Source of the DNA: Candidatus Bathycorpusculum fermentans
GTDB lineage: Archaea; Thermoproteota; Bathyarchaeia; Bathyarchaeales; Bathycorpusculaceae
Assembly (NCBI GenBank): GCA_009787175.1
Contig: WRGM01000156.1
Coordinates: forward strand, 1-20,386
Direction of reading: 5' to 3'
Length of the DNA: 20,386 bases
The translations under genes and the position numbers were made by a program. Below are positions 15,461-20,386 of this stretch, piece after piece; within the stretch, counting starts at the first letter, position 1, and every line of letters begins with the position of its first letter. Below the pieces are notes generated by a model. The model made no database searches and was not told the DNA's origin. It saw nothing but the letters and a program-made list of their open reading frames with translations.

Positions 15461-15625
15461 ATAACTTGTGCTGAAAGATAATTTCATATGCGCAATAAAA
15501 ACCTATTCCATGTAATGGGAATTGAAAGACATAGAAACCATGACCCAAGGGTATGTTGAGTATAACAGTTTCAAAATTGCGTCCTAAACAAGTGTTTGAA
15601 GACCTACACATAAAATGTAGCTCTA

Positions 15626-15642
15626 AGAACCTGTATTCAATA
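15626..15642 (+). repeat. Left terminal inverted repeat of the IS5-family element
   Basis: AGAACCTGTATTCAATA, a perfect 17-base inverted match to 16448-16464. The outermost base is shared with the TAA target duplication, so the element proper starts at 15627 and has 16-bp ends. Confidence 0.92.
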
Positions 15643-16463
15643 AGTTTTTAACTAGCGATGTGTAGGTTTTGTTGGGGTTATCTGTTTGAGATATGATAGT
15701 GATTTAACTGATAAAGAGTGGAGCATAATTGATTCAATTTTTACTAAAGCAAAGAAAGGTAAACACTTGCAAAAACATAGTAAACGTGAACTAGTTAACG
15801 CTGTACGATACCTTAACAAAACGGGTTGTCAGTGACGCATGCTACCTAAAGACTTTCCCAATTGTCAAACTGTACACCCATTTTACCGCCGAGCCATAAA
15901 AAACGGATTATGGGAGGAAATGACTGATTTACTGGTACAGATGACACGTTTGGAGACAAAACATAACGCTAAACCAAGTTACTCTCTAATTGACTCTCAA
16001 AGCGTAAAAACCACTTCTGCCTCAGACGAAAGGGGTTTTGATGGTGGAAAAAAAATCAAAGACCGCAAACGACATATCATAACAGATGTTATGGGAAATT
16101 TGTTAAAGGTGGTTGTTGGAGCGGCCAACATACATGATACTGTTGCTGGGTGTAATGTGTTTAAATCTGCTTTAGAAAAGTATCCTTCTTTGAGGGGTGT
16201 TTGTGGGGATGTTGGATTTAGGGGGACTTTTGTTGATTTTGTTTTATCTTTGGGTAAAAAGTGTGATATTTCGGAGAAGATTGTGCCTAAAGGTTGGCTT
16301 GTTTTGCCTAAGAGGTGGTGTGTGGAGCGAACGATTGGTTGGTTTACAGGGTTTAGGCGTTTGTCTAAGGATTATGAAATAGGTGCTAAATCTGAAGAGA
16401 ACATGATAATGCTCGCACATTCAACAGTTCTGCTCAGGAGGCTACGCTATTGAATACAGGTTC
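15627..16463 (+). mobile_element. IS5-family insertion sequence, 837 bp, complete ends
   Basis: Bounded by 16-bp perfect inverted repeats (GAACCTGTATTCAATA) and flanked by TAA at 15624-15626 and 16464-16466. A 3-bp TNA duplication and this length fit the IS1031/IS427-like subgroups of IS5. It carries one transposase reading frame on the plus strand, interrupted once by TGA. Perfect ends and a clean duplication suggest fairly recent insertion, in the gap between tRNA-Pro and gdhA. The left flank contains a small hairpin, CTACA-cataaaa-TGTAG (15604-15620). Confidence 0.92.
15686..16453 (+). pseudogene. IS5-family DDE transposase interrupted by UGA at a conserved Trp position
   Basis: The frame begins at TTG 15686 (RYDSDLTDKEWSIIDSIF) and runs 255 codons to TGA at 16451-16453. 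At 15833-15835 it reads TGA within GCQ-TGA-RMLPKDFP, where this family has GCQWRMLP; a TGG-to-TGA change explains it, and the frame continues intact on both sides. DDE residues are present: Asp in LIDSQSVKT, Asp in GVCGDVGFRG, Glu in RWCVERTIGWF. A product starting at ATG 15839 (204 aa) would keep the catalytic core but lose the N-terminal DNA-binding part. The second half, from about 16160, turns strongly G/T-rich. Function would need UGA readthrough or a transposase supplied by another copy. Confidence 0.9.
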
Positions 16464-16464
16464 T
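16448..16464 (-). repeat. Right terminal inverted repeat of the IS5-family element
   Basis: TATTGAATACAGGTTCT, the exact reverse complement of 15626-15642. It overlaps the last codons and stop of the transposase, as is common in compact IS elements. TAA follows at 16464-16466. Confidence 0.92.
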
Positions 16465-16585
16465 AACAGTTTTAAAGCGAGACTAAAGCATGTTAATGTT
16501 AGGTAAATATTAGTGGAAAAGGTGTTTTTGGAGAGAAAAATTGGCTGTAATTTCGGGAAAGGATGATAGTGGGTGCACAATAAAG

Positions 16586-16722
16586 TTATATATCTAAAAA
16601 TACGTGTATTCATTTAGTAGTGCGGTAAACATAACCGGAAGAAAGCATTAAACTATGTCCAATACAGAGGAGACGGCTTTTTTAGCGGTATGTAATATCA
16701 GCAAAATGTAATTAAATGGTGA
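16586..16722 (+). promoter_or_regulatory. gdhA promoter and leader with a possible 18-codon upstream ORF
   Basis: A TATA-like TTATATATC (16586-16594) would start transcription near 16617, leaving a leader of about 110 nt. The leader holds a short ATG frame, 16655-16711 (MSNTEETAFLAVCNISKM), ending 15 nt before the first gdhA ATG. It is not rich in any one amino acid, so attenuation is not obvious and chance is likely. The gdhA ribosome-binding site GGTGA is at 16718-16722. Confidence 0.35.
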
Positions 16723-16726
16723 AAAT

Positions 16727-18073
16727 ATGATGATGTATAAAACGCCTGAAGACTTTATGTCATATGTAAAAGATAGAAATCCTAACCAACCAGAATTTCA
16801 TCAAGCTGTAGATGAAGTGGTCACGTCTGTTTGGCCTGTAATTGAAAACACTCCCAAGTATCAGTCTGCCAATATTTTAGAGCGGATAGTTGAGCCTGAA
16901 CGTGTTGTTATGTTCAGAGTTACTTGGGTTAATGATAAGGGTGAGGTGAAAGTAAACAAAGGCTATAGGATTCAGATGAATAGCGCTATTGGTCCGTATA
17001 AGGGCGGTATACGTTTGCATCCAAGTGTTAATTTAAGTGTTTTAAAGTTTTTAGCATTTGAGCAGGTGTTTAAGAATTCATTAACGACATTACCAATGGG
17101 TGGTGGTAAAGGTGGTGCAGATTTTGATCCGAAAAATAAGAGTGATTTAGAGGTTATGAGGTTTTGTCAGAGTTTTATGGCAGAGCTTTATAGGCATATT
17201 GGTTCAAATACTGATGTTCCAGCAGGCGATATTGGTGTTGGTGGTAGGGAAATTGGTTACATGTTTGGGATGTACAAGAAGTTGCAGAATGAGTTTACAG
17301 GTGTATTAACTGGTAAGGGTCTTAATTGGGGTGGTAGTTTAATTCGTCCAGAGGCGACGGGTTATGGTGTTACTTATTTTGCGCAGGAAATGTTGAAGAC
17401 GCGTAATGAGGATTTTAAGGGTAAGATTGTAACTATTTCGGGTTCGGGTAATGTTGCTCAATATGCGGTGCAGAAAGTTAATGAGTTAGGTGGGAAAGTG
17501 GTAACGTTGTCAGATAGTGATGGGACTATTTATGATAGTGAGGGTATTGATAATGCCAAGCTTGCCTATGTTATGGATTTGAAGAATGTTAGGCGTGGTA
17601 GGATTGAGGAGTATGCGAGGCAGTATAAGAGTGCAGTGTACTTTGAGGGTAAGCGTCCTTGGGGTGTTGCATGTCAGGTTGCTTTGCCTTGTGCTACGCA
17701 AAATGAGATCAACGGTGAGGATGCTAAAGTTTTGGTGAAGAATGGTTGCTACTGTATAGGTGAAGGTGCTAATATGCCTACAGATCCAGATGGTGTGAAG
17801 GCGTTTCTTGAAAATAAGGTCTTATATGGTCCGGGTAAGGCGGCGAATGCTGGCGGTGTAGCGACATCTGGGTTGGAGATGACACAAAATAGTATGCGTC
17901 TCTCATGGACACGTGAGGAAGTAGATACACGCTTGAAGGCAATTATGAGGGCTATCCATCAGACCTGCGTTAAATACGGTACAGAAGGCGATTACATTAA
18001 CTATGTTAAGGGCGCAAACATTGGCGGCTTTGTAAAAGTAGCAGACACCATGATAGATCAAGGCATAATTTAA
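16727..18073 (+). CDS. gdhA: NADP-type glutamate dehydrogenase
   Basis: Reductive amination of 2-oxoglutarate to glutamate: ammonia assimilation in the cytoplasm. The 448-aa protein resembles the bacterial hexameric GdhA group (E. coli 447 aa) more than the roughly 420-aa archaeal enzymes. Seen: VNKGYRIQMNSAIGPYKGGIR (about 76-96), catalytic Lys128 in PMGGGKGGADFDPK, TDVPAGDIGVGGREIG (162-177), Rossmann GSGNVA (Gly239, Gly241, Ala244), SDSDGT (262-267, NADP-type region) and GKAANAGGVATSGLEMTQN. Three successive ATGs (16727, 16730, 16733) are possible; GGTGA spacing favours the second or third. Codons are strikingly T/G-ending up to about 17900, then switch to A/C. Ammonia released by AguA/AguB could feed it, but the genes are not linked in an operon. 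Confidence 0.96.
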   Translation: MMMYKTPEDFMSYVKDRNPNQPEFHQAVDEVVTSVWPVIENTPKYQSANILERIVEPERVVMFRVTWVNDKGEVKVNKGYRIQMNSAIGPYKGGIRLHPSVNLSVLKFLAFEQVFKNSLTTLPMGGGKGGADFDPKNKSDLEVMRFCQSFMAELYRHIGSNTDVPAGDIGVGGREIGYMFGMYKKLQNEFTGVLTGKGLNWGGSLIRPEATGYGVTYFAQEMLKTRNEDFKGKIVTISGSGNVAQYAVQKVNELGGKVVTLSDSDGTIYDSEGIDNAKLAYVMDLKNVRRGRIEEYARQYKSAVYFEGKRPWGVACQVALPCATQNEINGEDAKVLVKNGCYCIGEGANMPTDPDGVKAFLENKVLYGPGKAANAGGVATSGLEMTQNSMRLSWTREEVDTRLKAIMRAIHQTCVKYGTEGDYINYVKGANIGGFVKVADTMIDQGII

Positions 18074-18156
18074 CATAGTAAAACAGCAATTCAAATGATA
18101 TCAGATGCACATTTAGCTTAGAAGCATGTGGTCTGGAAAATTTTGAAGACAAATTG

Positions 18157-18175
18157 CCTTTTTCTTTTTTTTCTT
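18157..18175 (+). terminator. T-rich terminator after gdhA
   Basis: A CCTTTTTCTTTTTTTTCTT run lies about 85 nt past the gdhA stop, with no hairpin before it, matching the U-tract terminators of archaea. It separates gdhA from the dehydrogenase/TrpD-like unit. Confidence 0.5.
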
Positions 18176-18257
18176 GATTATTGTAGTGCATTGGTGTTTT
18201 GTAGAATAATTTTAAATGTGAGGAAAAGCGAGTTCTCCTAATTGTAGGCAGTTTATT

Positions 18258-19265
18258 ATGAGAGCGCTTATCCTTGATGGAAACAAAAAAATTCGTAGTG
18301 CTACGGATGTTCAAGTGCCTAATTGTGCTAAGGGAGAAGAAGAGGAGTTAGTGTTAAGGGTAAAGTATTGTTCGATATGTAGGACAGATGCGAAAATGTG
18401 GTTTCAAGGTCAGAGGGATCTTGTTTTGCCAAGAATATTAGGTCATGAGATTTGTGGGCAAAAACTTGACTCAGAGAGGTATTATGTTGTTTGGCCTGCG
18501 AACACATGTAAGAAGTGTTATTACTGTAAGAATGGTGTAGAGAATCTTTGTAGCAGTATTCAAGTTATAGGGTTTCATAGGGATGGAGGCTTTGCAGAGT
18601 ATATTAAAGTTCCAAAAGAAGCGCTCATAGAAGTGCCTAAAAATGTTCCGCCTGAAATTGCGTGTATGACGGAATTGTTATCTTCAGCTATAAACGCGGT
18701 TGAGCAGGTTAAATTACAGGAAAAACAGAGGGTACTAATTTTTGGTGGAGGCCCCGCAGGTCTCATGTTAGGTTTGGCAGGTAAATTTTTTGGTTCAGAG
18801 CCATTTATTGTTGAGAAAAACCCTGAAAAAGTTAGGCATATAGAGCAGTTTTGTAAAAACGCAAATATTCACCTCTCTAACGCCGCTATTGGTAAATTTG
18901 ATGTTGCCATAAATGCCACATCGGATCCAAGCACGTTAGAAGCGGGTGTTTTAAAATTAAATGCAGGTGGCAAATATTGCTTATTTAGCGGATTTACAAA
19001 AAATGTCAACATTACAAGTGATTTGTTAAATGAAATTCACTATAGGCAGTTAACCGTAATTGGTGCATATGGAAGTACAAAACGGCAAATGGAAATAGCC
19101 TTAAAAATTTTAGAGAGCAATACGGAAACAATTAAACTGTTAATTCATAGAGTTATAAGTCTTGAAAGTGTTCCATCGGTACTGCCTGAAATTTTGCGTG
19201 GTCAAACTCTAAAATATGTGATAGATTTACAAAAAAGCGAGAGGGAAGACGTGGATGGTAACTGA
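18258..19265 (+). CDS. Zinc-dependent medium-chain dehydrogenase (MDR family), substrate unknown
   Basis: A 335-aa MDR oxidoreductase. Catalytic-zinc ligands Cys41 (CSICRTD) and GHE with His63/Glu64, and probably Glu139 (MTELLSSAIN); structural zinc Cys84, Cys87, Cys90, Cys98 (CKKCYYCKNGVENLC). Rossmann motif GGGPAG (163-168) and Glu186 at the end of the second strand point to NAD(H). It therefore most likely oxidises a secondary alcohol or sugar/polyol. GHEICG is followed by a shortened loop where relatives have a longer VVEVG segment (QKLDSERYYVVWP). The gene overlaps the TrpD-like gene by 11 bp, so the two are translated together and probably act in one pathway. A TATA-like AATTTTAAAT lies near 18208-18217; the ribosome-binding site is weak. 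Confidence 0.88.
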   Translation: MRALILDGNKKIRSATDVQVPNCAKGEEEELVLRVKYCSICRTDAKMWFQGQRDLVLPRILGHEICGQKLDSERYYVVWPANTCKKCYYCKNGVENLCSSIQVIGFHRDGGFAEYIKVPKEALIEVPKNVPPEIACMTELLSSAINAVEQVKLQEKQRVLIFGGGPAGLMLGLAGKFFGSEPFIVEKNPEKVRHIEQFCKNANIHLSNAAIGKFDVAINATSDPSTLEAGVLKLNAGGKYCLFSGFTKNVNITSDLLNEIHYRQLTVIGAYGSTKRQMEIALKILESNTETIKLLIHRVISLESVPSVLPEILRGQTLKYVIDLQKSEREDVDGN

Positions 19266-20310
19266 GGAGAAATTGAGGGAATTTGGTCAGCTAATCTGCA
19301 AAGTAGCAGCTGGTAAAACTATGACTAGAGAGAAAGCCTGTGAGGCTTATAGACAGATTATTTTAAATGAGCAGCCGGAGCTTCAACAGGGCGCTTTACT
19401 ATCAGCTCATATTGCGCGTGGACCGACTGTGGATGAGTTGTCGGGTGTTTGGGATGCGTTAGATATGTTTGATACGGAGAAATTTAGAGCAGATATTGAA
19501 GGCGCTGTCTGCGACATAGTAGGCACAGGCTCAGATGCTATGAAAACCGTAAATGCCTCCTCACCCGCCGCGCTTATTGCCTCAGCATGCGGAATACCAA
19601 TTGCTAAAAAAGGCGCTAAGAAAGTAACGGGTGTTTCAGGAGCTTCAGAAATTTTTGAAATTCTAGGCGTTAACCTATCTAGTCCTATATGTAGGGCTAA
19701 ACAGTGTTTAGAGAAGCATGGCATATGTTATATTCCAGGAGAAAAATTTCTAAAATCAGGCTGGGCACGACTTATACAGCATATGCGATTTACCTCAGCA
19801 TTTAACATTGTCGGACCATTAACAATGCCCTGTGAGAACACGAGTTGCATTGTAATTGGCGCTTATGCCCCACAGGTATGTGATCAACTAATTGCCGTCT
19901 TAAAAGAAATAGGAATTAAACATGCTATAGCGCCATATGGCATGGTAAGAAATGTTGAGGATACATTAGGTATTGACGAGTTTTCACCCTGTGGTCCGAC
20001 AAGAGTAGTGGAGCTAAAAAACGGTAAAATACAAACATATACCATAGAACCAGAGGACTTTGGCATAAAAACACACGCGACATTTGACGTAGCCTCCTAT
20101 AATAAAGCATATGATAATGCGGTAGCAATTAAAAAAGTACTTTCAGGCGAATACAACAACCCACTAGCGGACCTATTCTGTATAAACGCCGCAGCCGCAC
20201 TATATGTATCAGGTGTCAGCAAAGACTATAAAGACGGCATGGAGCAAGCGCAAGAAGCATTAACGTCAGGAAAAGCCTTAACCCAGCTTACTCATATAGT
20301 TAATCCGTAA
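19255..20310 (+). CDS. TrpD-family (anthranilate phosphoribosyltransferase-like) protein with altered pocket
   Basis: A 351-aa member of the glycosyltransferase family that includes TrpD and the nucleoside phosphorylases. Seen: N-terminal helical domain (TREKACEAYRQIILNEQPELQQGALLSAHIARG), PRPP loop GTGSDAMKTVNASS (90-103; usual GTGGD...TFNIST), KKGAKKVTGVSGASEIFEILG (118-138; usual KHGNRSVSSKSGSAD), FNIVGPLTMP (183-192) and GIDEFSPCGPTRVVEL with the metal-binding Asp241/Glu242. The Asn of KHGN is Ala here, and HPAMKxVxPVRxxLGxRT is replaced by a different helix (KSGWARLIQHMRFTSA). The fold and PRPP site look kept while the acceptor site is changed, so anthranilate may not be the substrate. 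No other trp gene is nearby. It is translationally coupled to the MDR dehydrogenase; ATG 19255 follows GAGGGAAGACGTGG. Confidence 0.85.
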   Translation: MVTEEKLREFGQLICKVAAGKTMTREKACEAYRQIILNEQPELQQGALLSAHIARGPTVDELSGVWDALDMFDTEKFRADIEGAVCDIVGTGSDAMKTVNASSPAALIASACGIPIAKKGAKKVTGVSGASEIFEILGVNLSSPICRAKQCLEKHGICYIPGEKFLKSGWARLIQHMRFTSAFNIVGPLTMPCENTSCIVIGAYAPQVCDQLIAVLKEIGIKHAIAPYGMVRNVEDTLGIDEFSPCGPTRVVELKNGKIQTYTIEPEDFGIKTHATFDVASYNKAYDNAVAIKKVLSGEYNNPLADLFCINAAAALYVSGVSKDYKDGMEQAQEALTSGKALTQLTHIVNP

Positions 20311-20386
20311 CTCCCGCTGTTTTACGTAATCGAGACACATTTTTACACAATTGATGTTTAAATTCGCGTTAAACATCATATTAAAG

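Noticed and set aside
14529..15556. 12-nt direct repeat CCAAGGGTATGT at 14529-14540 and 15545-15556
   Set aside because: A 12-mer match is expected by chance in 20 kb; the flanking resemblance (TGAG, ACAGTT) needs gaps and is weak.
15357..15611. 84-codon minus-strand ORF over the tRNA
   Set aside because: It runs through tRNA-Pro; the tRNA folds fully, so the frame is accidental.
16655..16711. 18-codon leader peptide as an attenuator of gdhA
   Set aside because: No run of regulatory codons and no clear alternative hairpins; it is mentioned only as part of the leader.
1..20386. CRISPR array, rRNA, toxin-antitoxin or known defence operon
   Set aside because: No regularly spaced repeats, rRNA motifs or paired small genes of those types were found on either strand.

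Overview
The window looks like the chromosome of an AT-rich archaeon, most likely anaerobic. Pointers to archaea are an Orc1/Cdc6-type AAA+ protein, TATA-like boxes about 25-35 nt ahead of several starts, and GGTGA/GGAGGT ribosome-binding sites. The lineage cannot be fixed from this sequence. Several genes have bacterial relatives (an NADP-type GdhA, a DinD-like gene, the agmatine pathway), so acquired genes are mixed in.

Layout, left to right. (1) A possible C-terminal stub of a plus-strand gene (1-78) converges on glyA (minus). (2) A dinD-like gene (minus) is broken by one nonsense codon and two frameshifts. (3) A DtxR-family metalloregulator and feoB form an iron-uptake operon behind a promoter carrying several TTAGG half-sites; one of these boxes recurs ahead of glyA. 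(4) A minus-strand cluster is read Orc1/Cdc6-like, ArsR-like, moaC, moaB, moaA with gaps of 2-10 bp, so molybdenum-cofactor genes sit behind a replication-initiator-like ATPase and a small regulator. A hypothetical protein with a low-complexity linker follows on the same strand behind its own promoter. (5) Divergent from that cluster, aguB-aguA encode the two steps from agmatine to putrescine. (6) A nucleoside 2-deoxyribosyltransferase-like gene, a NifU-type Fe-S scaffold domain, an orphan pstS and a PadR regulator are separated by gaps holding several inverted repeats. (7) tRNA-Pro(UGG) on the minus strand lies next to an 837-bp IS5-family element with perfect ends and a TAA duplication; its transposase frame is interrupted by UGA at a conserved Trp position. 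(8) An NADP-type glutamate dehydrogenase is followed by a two-gene unit: a zinc-dependent MDR dehydrogenase overlapping a TrpD-family phosphoribosyltransferase with altered pocket motifs.

Functional themes: iron import and its control; first steps of molybdopterin synthesis; one-carbon/serine-glycine metabolism; nitrogen handling (agmatine breakdown releases ammonia, which glutamate dehydrogenase can fix); phosphate binding; and an unassigned dehydrogenase plus PRPP-transferase pair. No CRISPR array, rRNA or complete known defence system was seen. The best candidates for something undescribed are the MDR/TrpD-like pair, the Orc1/Cdc6-ArsR-moaCBA operon, the repeated CTATTTTTTAGG box, and the alternating GT-rich/AC-rich strand blocks that switch inside genes.
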